A stretch of 64,000 nucleotides of DNA from Hyperoplus lanceolatus (Eukaryota > Chordata > Actinopteri > Uranoscopiformes > Ammodytidae): NCBI GenBank assembly GCA_026929865.2, contig CM049398.1, positions 13,783,001 to 13,847,000 of the forward strand, in the 5' to 3' direction. The notes below the pieces were generated by a model. That model did no database searches. It saw only the letters and a list, made by a program, of their open reading frames with translations, and was not told the origin of the DNA. Both the position numbers and the translations under genes were made by a program. Positions 25,651 to 37,132 of this stretch are shown here, one piece after another. How positions within the stretch are numbered: the stretch's first letter is position 1; each line of letters begins with the position of its first letter.

Positions 25651-27740
25651 TGCCACTGCTTCTGAGCACTTTGCTCAAGTGGGTTTTTCCTAGCAAGACA
25701 CAAACTATAGGTGAGGCATTCTACAGAATAGCGGAATAAAAACAACATGTAAATATTCCTCCCTCCTTTGGAGGCTTTGATTTGTATCATCGTGCATGCG
25801 TTTTGATCTGGGCAGGGGCTGCATGTCGAATCAGAGCTTGGGTTTCTCTCCTGTTGTAACAATCGCTGCATCCGCAGCAAACTTTCTTTTTAAAGACAGA
25901 CACCGGTGTCGAAAAGAGGCTTTTCTTCACAGTGCCTGCTGCCTCTGAGGATGGGGGGATGGGGAGGGACACACAAAAAGGATGCAGCGTCACCCGAAAA
26001 TAGACAGTCTGAATGGGATGTGATGTGTCACTTTGCCAGAGGTTAAGCTTTGCCTCGGCTTTAAAGCAGGAATCTTTCTCTCCCTGCTGCATGTTTTTTT
26101 TTGGGTGCAGAGCACACTACCACGCCTGCACATAAGTCCATGCTCAGTCAACCAGTCTTGTTAACATAACAGAGTGAATGATTGTGCCTGGTAGGAGAAA
26201 GGGAAAATCATTGTACCTCCCAGTGTACCATGCAGTTGCTTGGTGATTTATAGGCCTCTCTGAAGTTGCTTCACTCGTCACAATCGGCATGACTTAAAAG
26301 TGTGCTACTATGATGCTCCTCCTGTAAGTCATATTATGTTGATGTGAGACATCCTGTCTACGAGAATAGTCTTGTTTTATTATGTCAAATCACCGCTTTG
26401 ATAGATGTGTCAACAGGATCTTAAGCACCTGCCGCCTTTTTGAATTTCCCTTATATTTCCTTGCATTTTGATGCCGTCTCATTTGTGTTGGTGTCTGTCA
26501 TGCGAGGCTCTCTGGAACAGCAGTCTGGCATCTACAGTAGTCAGAAACGTGTTCGCGCTGTTTTTTCTTTTCTTTTCTCGACACGACTGCGAGAGCTGAG
26601 TACTACCTGAGTTGTCATTAGAGCGGTTGGTTTGCTGTTTGCAGCTTTTTTTCTCTTTCTTTCGTCAGCTCCAGACATTTCAGTGTGTGTCGTGACTGAC
26701 AGGCCCGAGTCACGAACACCAATGAGATTACGCACCTTTCCTTTTATTTATTTCAAAGACTTGTTACTGATGCGGAAATGTCTTTATCTTATTCATAAGA
26801 ACGTCAATCTTGTGTTATGTATGTCCTATTGTAGCTGCCCGTAGCACTTGACTAGGACGCAGGGGCACCAAATTCAATATATTTACTTTTTATCTGCCAT
26901 TTCTGAAGGATTATCCCTTAATCTCTCAGTCAGCTACATGTGTCTACTCCTGCATGGCTTTTCACATAACACAAACATTCAGGCCGTAGATACAACGTTT
27001 ACAAAGCATATCCTATTTACAGTGAGCAATTAACCACCTCTGTGGGGATATTTGCAAAATCTCCCTTGTTATTACAGTTAATCAAGCGGGAACATGCTTT
27101 GAATCTCCTGTAAACCCATCTGATAAATATGTTCGGGTCGTCTCTGGGGGGAATTATTAAAAGCACTCCCAGTGGTGTTTATAGGTGAGTGTTTACTGAT
27201 ATCTCACAGACAGGTTGGCCTGAATTAAGCTACACCTGCATGAGAGTGAGATAATAAAAGAAGCAGGCTGTAAAATGAATGACTGGTTAATGTGTGAAAC
27301 TGCAATTTTTTTTTACAGCATAACAACACTGGCCGCTCTGCTATTGAGCATGGAACTTCAGTCTTGACCTTAGAAATAGTGTATTGAAAAAAAAAGAATA
27401 ATAATTCCAGCTGAAGGACCAACTTTCATTGTTTATTCAACTTTCTTTCTTGTTGGCTTTGAGTTCAAGCAATCCAAACTAAAGGTCCACCTCGAGCTTG
27501 AACAATGCTTTCTTCATTGGCATTATTAATAGGGCAGACAATAACATGATGATGATCAATTTTATTCTCCACTGATAGAAGGACTATTTTTCTCAGTTAA
27601 TTCTGTAGGTCTGTGAAAGGTCAAAACATTTCTAAATACACATAAAATAACTGCTGGTTTCGTCTGAACAACAGAAAGGGTAAACCTAGAAAATAATAAC
27701 ATTCAAATGGTTGGAGCTTTTTTTTTTTTTTACCTTTTAA

Positions 27741-28108
27741 AGGCCTACTTCACCGGTTTGAATATGAAGGTGTATTGAATTCTGAGATCCTATGTAGTAT
27801 AAATGTGCGAAAAAAATTGAAATCGGTTCATCCTAGCCTGAGAAAAGGCACAAAGAGTGTTTTTTTAACCCTATATTTCTCTTTCTCGTGACATCACAGA
27901 AAGAGAAATATAGGGTTAAAAAAAACTTACTTTGTAAATATTACTGTGATGTCTTTTACTGTGACAGAGAAATATAGGGTTAAAAAAACACTCTTTCTGC
28001 CTTTTCTCAGGCTAGGATGAACCGATTTTAATTTTTTTTTGCACATTTATACTACATAGGATCTCAGAATTCAATACACCTTCATATTCAAACCGGTGAA
28101 GTAGGCCT
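27741..28108. mobile_element. TTAA-flanked foldback MITE
   Basis: This is 368 bp between TTAA at 27737-27740 and 28109-28112. The two halves are long inverted repeats of about 150 bp: aggcctacttcaccggtttg on the left and its complement on the right, continuing through the tcatcctagcctgagaaaag block. The centre contains a third copy of a gagaaatatagggttaaaa unit. It has no coding capacity and would fold into a long hairpin in RNA. Confidence 0.9.
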
Positions 28109-29046
28109 TTAAATGAACAAATGAATATATTAGCAGAACCACTTCTGTATTTTCTATCTGTCTATCGATGAATATATTTGATTAAATGCAGATCTGATAT
28201 GAATAAGCCTGACAACAAGTACTGCTGCATGATAACTGGCCTGTTTTTCCTTTTTCTTTTTCTGAAACTCTTTGATGGGTTCCTTTTGTGAACAATCCTG
28301 ACCTCAGAAGTCGTCTGTTTGTTGGGTCCCCTCTGCAGGAGCCCGCGTCTCCATCCGATTTCCTTGAAGAGAAAAAGTTTGAAGCCCACCTCTGATCCAT
28401 CTAATTAAATGAAAACACAGTGGGCTACACACAGTGAGACGACATGGCTTCACACACACACACACGCTCACTAAGGTAACCGATGTGGATCTCTATGGGG
28501 AACTACAGAGTTCCAGCATCCACCCATGTTGTGTCCCCTCGCGCGGTGCGATCACACACTAGGTTGACATGCAACACGCAGCACATCATGAGCATAAATA
28601 AGCAAAGGGAATGTTTTACCTGAAAGGAAGAACATTAATTCAAAGGCATCACACTAGTACTGAGAAAAATGTTGCCTCATTAGTGTTACCCCACTGCGTT
28701 TTACTGAACAGCAGCGGTAGATGGAGAGAGAGAGCCACTCTTACCACACACACATCCAGTCTCCTGAGATCTTAGTTTGCCTCAGTGACTAAAAACGAGT
28801 GCAGATTATTCTGACTTTGTTGTGGTGGCGATTGGTTGAACACAGATGCCTGACTAGCAGACCACACAGAGAAAACTTGCTTCTTATAGAAAACATAATG
28901 CTGTGCCATGGTTTGCCCTTTCAAATGTCAACAAGGAGCGTGTCTCCAACAGGAGACGTAACATCACTGCAGGTGGAATGAGGGAAATGTTCCATGTTTC
29001 TGTTTTCCGAACACAATGTCGCTCGTCATGTGGAACATGGGGGGGA

Positions 29047-29067
29047 TGTGTGTGTGTGTGTGTGTGT
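29047..29067. repeat. short (GT)n microsatellite
   Basis: About ten gt units. Confidence 0.9.
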
Positions 29068-30139
29068 CTGGGTTTGGGGGAGGAAGGGGTCTGGATGAAG
29101 AGGTGAGGAGACAAGGACAGACATTATTTGGAGGTTGACGGTTGGCCTGCCTGCCCTCATCCCACGTGATTGACAGATTGGTGCGACGGCGGCAATGGCG
29201 CGTATGCCGTCACACGTGTCTCCACCAGAAATCTGTCTATCAGCGCTGTCTAAGCAGAGCGACAGCCATGACATGTAATCACAGTCAAGCTGGCACCTCA
29301 TAACTTCTACCTAATGTGCTGCAGGTACAGAGGAGAGAAAGGGGAGCGCGGCAGACACAACCACTAACGCTATTTATAGCCCCTTCAGAGGCCACCAGCA
29401 GGAAGTGGATCATACTGGAGGGTTAGGGAAGGTGTCACCACACTATATCACAAGTCTCTCTGTTCAGAGATTGGCCTCCGCTGACAAGATTAAACACGCC
29501 ATTATGGCAATACTTTTTTCATGCTTACACTTTTGACATAGAGGCATGAAACGAGGACATACAACATGGCAATGAGTCATTTACATAATGTCGCTACAAA
29601 ATTATAATTACCTGGCAATTACAGCAGCTGAAAAGCTTCATGGGGCTGTCCTGAGGGCTGGTTTCACTAGGACACATAAGGCCTGCTCATTCAAGCTGCA
29701 GTTTGAGTCTGGCTACCAACCTGAAGCACTACCCGTCTCCACTTTTGTTCCAATCATTCTCAGCTGAAGACGAATGTCCCCCTAGAAGCCTCATTATGTT
29801 GAATTACCAGACAATAAGGGTAAAGGTTTGACTGACACTTGTATCTTTCTTTTTTAAACAGAAAGACTTACGCCATGTGAGACATTGCAGCAGGCACATG
29901 GACATTGTTCAAAATTTGCTTCCCTCACGTGTGATTTGTCACTCACGCTCTTTTTTTCCTTTCTTGTCCTGGGGGAATTGCTGACACATAGAAAATGCAA
30001 CAAAGGAGTATAACAAGGACATGTGTCATACCTTACACCCTTATTACGCCGGCAATGACAAGTGAGACAAGCACTCACCTCAACATAGGCCTACGCTCCC
30101 GTTGCTCTCAACCACCTGAGTAAAAAGAAAAGCTTCAAA

Positions 30140-30491
30140 GTCTGTGTAATTATAATGTTGTTTCAGATTAGACAGAGCAAGTATGAACTAAGGGGAATGT
30201 GCATGTTTACAAAGATAAATATAAGAACGAATGTAAAACAAAGATGTATATCTGTAAAAGGAGTAAACATGTGGAATGTCTTGGATGAAGAAATTAAAAC
30301 GTGTAACACAGTACAAAGATTTAAAAAAATACTGAACAAGAAGATGCTTAACAAATATAAAAGTGAGGCATGAATGGCACTGTGAATATGTATTGTGGAT
30401 TTATTTTGTCTTGTGTCATAACTTTACATGTAATATGTATAACATATACAGAAATTAATCATAGCAATAATATTTACAATAACTATCAAAC

Positions 30492-30558
<67 letters not shown>

Positions 30559-30790
30559 AAAAAAAAGATCCTGAGGGACCAACGAAAAATGAATAAATAA
30601 ACATAACGTAAAAAGGGTAGGTGCAATAAGCTAAGGCTTCAGCCTACACCTTTTCGATCAATCCTATTTATAAGAAACCAATGTATAAATTAAGATGACA
30701 ACTTTGTGTTTTTTTTGTGTTTTTTATTTTTTTTACTTATGTATGTAATGTTGTGAATCTGTGTGATCGAAATAAACTGAAACTGAACTG
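30140..30790 (+). mobile_element. 3' fragment of a CR1/L2/Rex-like LINE
   Basis: A frame ending at 30373 reads NVKQRCISVKGVNMWNVLDEEIKTCNTVQRFKK across a conserved C-terminal block of this LINE group (a CISVxGVxxWN-type motif). The 3' untranslated part includes a (TA)n tract (30495-30556) and ends near aaactgaaactgaactg (30775-30790), a typical tail. It is strongly 5' truncated. A related fragment lies at 40530-41275 on the minus strand. Confidence 0.7.
30495..30556. repeat. (TA)n microsatellite within a LINE 3' region
   Basis: About 62 nt of uninterrupted ta, between the LINE frame end (30373) and its tail. Confidence 0.97.
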
Positions 30791-30879
30791 TGTGAAATTG
30801 TCAATAGCATGAGGAGATGATGGTGTGTGAAAGTATATACAAATTTAGACATTAAATGTACAGTACAGGGCATGGTGTG

Positions 30880-31210
30880 AGGGGACGGGGAAGGTGGGAG
30901 TGGAAGAAGGGAGTTGTTTATGAATAGCAGACAATGAATGATGGAAGCTCTCCCAAGGGTGCAGGACCCAGAGCACTGCTGCGGGGACTTGGTAACGCGC
31001 CAGTCTTCCCATGCCCCTGCGAGGTGCCAGTGTTTTAGGGTGGGCACCGTTCCGATTGGGTGCTCTCCTCCTCTCCAGGATACACTGCGCCTCCCGGGGG
31101 AGCGTCTCCAGGCAGTGGCTGCTCCAATGGGGGGCCGGCTGGAATCTCAAACACGAGGGGGGTAGAAAAAACAGTCCACACAAGTCCACACACTCCCTCC
31201 GTTCCTCCAT
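30880..31210. repeat. GC-rich block of unknown origin beside a LINE tail
   Basis: This 330-bp segment is much richer in G+C than the intron around it and is open on both strands (minus 30845-31210, plus 31011-31268). The frames show no family motif I recognise. It may be part of an old mobile element. It is included because it is compositionally distinct, not because a function is claimed. Confidence 0.3.
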
Positions 31211-31488
31211 ATTATTATCTGTGGGAAAAATAGAATCAACTACTGTAGAATGTAAAAATGACTTATAATGATGCCTTTTGTAAACCTCTTAATTGGTGGA
31301 AAACACCACACATAGAATATTGAGCTGTTATGTAATGAATTCAATTAAGAACAGCCTTTTTTTATTTAAATGATGAAGTGTGTTGTTTCTATCTGTGGAA
31401 TGTGGCTCTGTTGCTTGCATCCTGTCTGCTCACAACCTGTCTGTTTTTTTCTTCTCTTGTGCTGTCGTCCTCGCCTGCGCCTCAACAG

Positions 31489-31509
31489 GAGCTGCTGAAA
31501 CAGTGACAG
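31489..31509 (+). CDS. candidate 21-nt in-frame cassette microexon in cadm1 intron 1 (speculative)
   Basis: A long pyrimidine-rich tract (about 31441-31480) ends in ctcaacag, followed by 21 nt and then gtactt as a possible donor. Read in phase 1 the segment is open and symmetric (phase 1 in, phase 1 out). It would insert seven residues, roughly (G)AAETVT, between the signal-peptide exon and exon 2 without disturbing the frame. From memory, CADM2 has a small optional exon (AAASKNKVK) at the equivalent site. No transcript evidence is available here. A chance match of AG, 21 nt and GT is possible, so this is an inference. Confidence 0.35.
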
Positions 31510-34500
31510 GTACTTTTTCTCTTTACTACCTGCTGTTCGTTTGGAAGTGCTTGCTTGCTTGTGCTTGTGCCTGTATGTCTGTCGATTGGCCACTCCATAT
31601 AGCAGTCTGTTCATCTGTGCATATTTACATGAATGGCTGGTTATGTTACGCTGTTTACTTTTTCAGGAAGGAGGAGAGAGCCGGGCACTCATATGCCGAT
31701 CTATTCTTTCTTATTTTTAATTCCCAAATCAGCGCAATCGCCACATGTAATGGCAGGTTTCCATTTCTGTTCTGGGCCACTTGATTTGCCACTTTAGTTG
31801 GTCTCTTCTTGTAAATGACATCTTCACTGAAGTATACTGGGAGGTGCACTCTACCAATATAAATGATACTAACAGCAAAAAATAAGCAAAACTGGTTATA
31901 ATTACATCTCGTAATTAAAACAAGATGAATCTTACAGCCACAATGAGACTGTACTTACAGCTGTGCTTTAAGCTATATGCTAATGGAAGTGTGCTAAGAT
32001 GCTCACATTGACAACGGTACGTTTAGCAGGTAATGAGTATAATGTTGGAAATGATGGATAAACAATGTGCAGTTGAGCCTGAAGGGAATATCATTAGTTT
32101 TGCATGTTTGGTCATCGAGACCATGTGTTGTGAGTGCACTGCTGTCTCTTCCTTTCCTCTGATGTCAAGCAGCAAACTAGCGCCCCACTAAAAGAGGTGT
32201 ACTAACGCTTCAGTTCTTTTTTTGTCATTTTCTTTTTCTAACATGATGTAAGGCTTCTTTGAGTTATTGAAAATCATTCTCTTGTCATAGCTGGTATCAC
32301 TAAAGCCAAATGGGGAAGATAAGGAAAGACATTGCAAGTATTGGTTTCTAATGAATGATCAACAAATGCACTTCTTTCTTATCCAAACAAATCTGAAAAA
32401 CAAAATCTGTGATTTTTCGCATCCCAAGGATTTTGTACACGTTTTAGTGCTCCCCATACATGTTTTGAATGTACATTACGCATTTGTCAGGTACTTTGCT
32501 TTGAGGTGGAAACATGGTACTTTTCCTAAAGTAATAAAGTACAACATTTAAAATGGGACCCGTAAACAGTGTTGTCGGTCCTTGAGTGACAGATACCTCA
32601 ACCAAAAAGGGTTTATAAGCACTTATTATGGCTTTATATATGGTTAAAAACCATTTACTGTTACTTTATAGATCTTGTATAAGCCAGCAATAAAGCCACT
32701 TTGGGTTTCCAGGTTGATAAAATCCCCTTGGCTGGTGTTTATCATATTTGTAAATTATAGCAGTTAAAAAAGCTGATTATTAGGCTAATTAACTATTAAT
32801 AAACAGGTTGTTAATGAATGGATTTTGGCCCAGTGCAGTACTTTTTATGCAAGGAAGGTGAGCGTGCTATAAAACTGATCTAATACTAAGAGCCAGTTAC
32901 TATTTACAAACCATTTATAATGGGTGCCCAGTCAATACTGTTTGATAATTTCAATTATATCAGAAAAACAGTACAAATAACAGCTTCATTTTCAGGACAA
33001 GTTGCAAAGTAATTATCCAAACAGTTCTACTGAAGTTCTGAGAGAGCTTGTCTTTTAGTAGAAAAAAAGAAAATATGGTCAAATTATTGGTAAGGATTTT
33101 TTTTTGAAACCTTCAAATGCAAAAAGGGGTCTGGGAGAAATGGCAGTGCGCTAATTATACCCTAAGACAGAAGACTCGTGGCTCGTGAGTGTCTTTAAAA
33201 CAGCATTTCATCAGTAGGATCAGGGTTTAATGACTGAGCAGAATGAAGACGCGCAGCAGTGAAAAAGGCAGCATCAGAGAAGAAACTTTTATTGTTAATG
33301 ACTGTCTATAGTCCTCATTGTACCTTGAAAGGACACGACTGCAGTAGTGACCCAAGGGAGAGGAATTGGGGGCTGGCTGTCCTGCTTTTTGCTTCCTCCT
33401 TTCATGTCTTTTGATGTCAAAACAAGAGAGGAAAGTTCAAAGAGAGAGCCAACTTGAATCAAAGGTGGCTGTCTCCCAAACTTCAGCCGGAAGAGCAGCT
33501 CCGCTAATATTTCTTGATTTCGTCAACTTTCGGTGAAATTGGTCGGGCTGGGTTGCTGTTTTGCATTTTGAGTGCGGCTGATGAGCCTAGTGTCCGCGCC
33601 AGACACTTGAAGCCAGATTGTACATCCCCTCAGAGGGCGCGCAGACTTTTTGAAGGTCTGTATTTCCCTCTGACTGTTTCACTCAGTATGTTGTGATGCA
33701 GGGAACAGGAGGGCAGCCATGTGTAGAGATACAGACACTTTACTCTTTCAGACAGCTGCTGGAATGAGTGTGAATTTATCAGCCAGTCATCTGTGCCATG
33801 CCTCTGCCCACTCGCCCCTCTCCATCCCCACCCACCACCCAGAATTAATGACTGCCTCTCCTCATTTGCACCCAATCATGACCAGGATGCCGAGGCAATT
33901 GAAAATGTTTACTCCAATTGCAAAAACCCTCCATGTTCCACAAAGTGCCCTGTTTTCCCTTTGATGGGATTGCTAATCACAGCGACGTTATTTATGTGTG
34001 TTTTGAATTGGAGATGAGCCTAGGCTGGGATATTGGAGGGGGACCAACCTTGCTTGGGGCTGCTAAACCTTATGGAGAATTTATCTATTGCATTCCCTTT
34101 CTCTCTGTCCAACAGATTGGGAGCAGCATAACCTTGCTTTGAGGCTGCTCTGTGTTGCTGTTTTGACTGCCAAATATATTACTTTTACAGCGATGAAATA
34201 AAAAAGACATCAAAACACTTCACACTGCTTTTCGCCTCATCTTCCACAGCACTTAGTACGTGCACCGAAGGAGCTGCAGCGCACTTGATATCATTACAAA
34301 CGTACACATTCCAGCGTCCCACATGCATATTATTTTCATTTGATGCCTGTGTATATCTCTCACTTTATCTTTATTATATTTTCATGCAGCTAACTAATTG
34401 TTCACTATTCCATAATTCACTCGCTAATCTGGTGTTTCTCAGCCCAGTACTATGCCACATTTATACCATGCAGTGAGGAAATTAGGTGATTCAGTAGAAA

Positions 34501-36156
34501 TAGCTGAATTATTATTATTATTATATAACTTTAAAGCCTATACTATTAAAGCCTATAATAGGCTATTTGGCATTAATACCGTAGCGTAGTCTGTCAATGT
34601 CTTCATTTCGCCATGTAAAACCCACAAGAACACAATATTAATTTTGAGCTAAAGTAAATCCCCTTAAACAACCCAAAAGTAGTGCAAAAAAAGTTGAGAT
34701 ACTTTTCACCAAATTATAATCTTTCTTGGCCATAACCTCGCTTCACTGTTGACCTTTCTAGACCTGGTGGCTGCTGTAACCACTGAACCTTCTGCAGAAC
34801 TATTTCATTTGGTTCATGTGTGCGTCCTAAAATTAAATGTCAATGCCCTTTAAGAAGTAGTAAATACAACATGCATTAAAAACGTCCTTGATTGACTCCA
34901 AACCTTTAATTGGCGGCAGTGTGTACGTTTTGGACATGATCCGTGGGTGTTTTTACCTATTAGGCTACCTTCCCTTTTGTCCTGAACCTGATCCCTGGCA
35001 GCAGAGCGGAATGAAATAGGTTGTTCATTGCATCAGACGGGTCTGAGGAGCTTTTCTCCACAGGAGGTTAATTTCTTATTGCTTGCCGCATTCGCAGAGT
35101 TCATTTTGAATCATGTTAGTTTGGCTGTCTATTCCCATTATCGCTATCTGAAAATGCAGGTGTTTTTTTTTCTCCTCCACTTTGTAAATGTCAGAATGCA
35201 ATAGAGGTGTCAGACAACACGGGCATGCAAATATGCGTTTGATGTTTTTCGTGGGGCTGTGGCTCAGAATGTTGTCCCTGTGCTGGTATGAATCTTGAGG
35301 CATTGAAAATGGGCATTCTCTATTCCCCTTATTGCTTTCTTGGCTGCTGCCTTTTAAATATAGCACTGTCTGCCTCAGGGACTGCGGGGACCCCCTTCAG
35401 CCAGAAAGGCCAAAAGGTGACTTTTGATACTCTTTGTCTTGGAAGACGGGGAAGACAGTTTTCTTTTTGTGTTCGTGTTTTTTTTATCACGCAAGGTGTA
35501 AGTTACAATGATGGCATCCAGGGCATGTCTGTGGCAACAATGCCATTGTACAGAGAGTGACTCAAATGCTTACAGCACTTGTATTCCTACAGACACAGAA
35601 CAGAGCAGCTGAGCACACAGAGCAAACATTGGTCGCATGGAGCCTCAGATGGAGGGCTCTGATAAAGCTCAACCATAAACAGCATCCAGCCCGGCTCGTC
35701 TCCCTCTCCCTTTCTCTCCTATCTTCTCTTTCTCACCCTCTCTCTTCCTCCCCTCCCTTCTGCCTGTTCCGTATCTTCCTATACTTGCCACTTTCTTGCA
35801 CTCTTTCTTCATTGTCTCTTTTTGCTGCCTACCCTCTCTCCTCTCTCCCTACCTTACGTGGGCAGCCGAGCTTACAGGCCATCTGGCACTGACTCACAGG
35901 GCCCACTCCGAGCCGAGGGAGATCAATAGTGACAAACATTGCACATGGCTCTTATATTAAACGGATTAGACATAGCTGCAAACAGGCAATCTATGTGGCC
36001 TATTCACATATCCTAACACGGCTCGTGTGGCTATGTGCAGTCCCCGCTTCTAAGAAATATGAACATTGGACTGTAAAGCTGTAAATATGAACAGTATATC
36101 TGCCATCTGAAATGTCATCTATTACTTGTCTGTATCTCTTTGTCTGTGTTGCAAAG

Positions 36157-36303
36157 TGGAAGGTCAGAACCTGGCGACAGACAATGTGTCTGTGATTGAG
36201 GGGGAAATGGCCACCATCAGCTGCAGAGTAATGGACAACGACGACTCGGTCATCCAGCTGCTCAACCCCAACAGGCAGACCATCTACTTCAAAGACGTCA
36301 GAC
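36157..36303 (+). CDS. cadm1: cadm1 exon 2: first half of Ig V-type domain
   Basis: This exon is 147 nt. The acceptor is a pyrimidine-rich tract ending in gcaaag and the donor is gtaagt. It is entered in phase 1: the last two bases of a split codon come first, and G from the previous exon would make Val. It leaves in phase 1, with the final C completed by CT of the next exon to make Pro. The peptide begins (V)[16 protein letters not shown] and contains the first Ig cysteine (C23, in TISC) and the conserved [11 protein letters not shown] stretch typical of CADM1. NVS at residue 10 is a glycosylation sequon. The V-type domain is the distal, trans-adhesive domain in this family. The start of the protein lies upstream of the window. 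Confidence 0.95.
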
Positions 36304-37132
36304 GTAAGTCCTGGTGCCTCAGAGAATTATTCCTTTTTTAAATGTATTTTCCCCCCATCTTCTAATAGTAGTCCTTTTTTCCCATGCTTATCCTTTAAAA
36401 ATGCAATGACTACAACGGGAATTTTCTTTCACTCTAAGTTTGAATTTTTCAGTCTAAGCTTTACTTACTGAAATCAATTTCCCACAACAAATAAGTTTCT
36501 CATGGAAAAAGGCGTGACAATGGCCTGACTGTATTTGCTCTGTAAAATCCAATTTGTGTTTGAAGATGAAGAACATATTCCTCAAGTGCTTGTGTCCACC
36601 TCCTCTGTGCATTTCAGACTTTACATTAGTTTAACAACATTCATGAGTTTGTGTTGCACGGGAATAGCCACTACCACACCTTTTGTTTGTTTGTCTTTGC
36701 GTCATTTTCACATTTCAGGTCTTCATGTGCTAAAGGAAATCTAATAGGTTTTGACACTACAGTGAAGGTATCGGATATCACTGCAAGATCACCTCAGATA
36801 GCTATAGGTTAAATTTCCTATGCAAACGTGATTCAATCTGCCCTTGACTTTTCTGGTTCTTTTACAAAAGTCATTTAGCTCAGAATGCGGCAAGATTATT
36901 ATGAGATAATACACATCGCTATTATAATGGGAAATACCTCTGTGTCCTTGTCACTGTTCGATTTTACGATAATCTCTTAGATTAGGTTATTGAACATTAT
37001 GATTATGCATGAGCATATGGGCTACTTAGACTTTGGAGCTGAGTTTTTGTCTCTGCTTTTTTAACTTGTTAGTATCTGGGATCCGAGCCAAGATTCAAGG
37101 TGAATCAGAGACACCCTTTTTGTTTCAGTCTA

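Larger units (their letters stand above)
1..36156. other. cadm1: cadm1 intron 1, 3' part (no other host gene seen)
   Basis: This sequence precedes exon 2 and shows no convincing host coding exon on either strand apart from the candidate microexon. Open frames here are short, unsupported by splice context or family similarity, and often run through microsatellites. The long first intron fits the family, whose first introns are very long in vertebrates. Individual repeats are listed separately. The stretches 1-1925, 5130-6740, 8650-9000, 9800-11580, 12630-15360, 15430-17710, 20720-24400, 25655-27735, 28470-30130 and 31210-36156 hold unique-looking AT-rich intron sequence in which I recognise no defined element other than short microsatellites. 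Confidence 0.8.

Noticed and set aside
25464-25880. A 138-codon minus-strand frame
   Set aside because: Its middle is a (CA)n microsatellite read as alternating Cys and Val, with no supporting motif.
32590-32945. Possible dispersed repeat (tttataagcacttattatgg and catttataatgggtgcc, the latter echoed at 48205-48224)
   Set aside because: The match between the two sites is only about 15-18 nt and the ends are unclear.
35377-35417. A possible cassette exon (tctgcctcag to aaaaggtgact)
   Set aside because: The pyrimidine tract is poor and the donor weak. The only notable thing is the 23-nt match reported separately.
35557-35892. A 111-codon plus-strand frame near 35.7 kb
   Set aside because: Half is a Ser/Leu/Pro-rich reading of a CT-rich tract. 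There is no splice context or family match.
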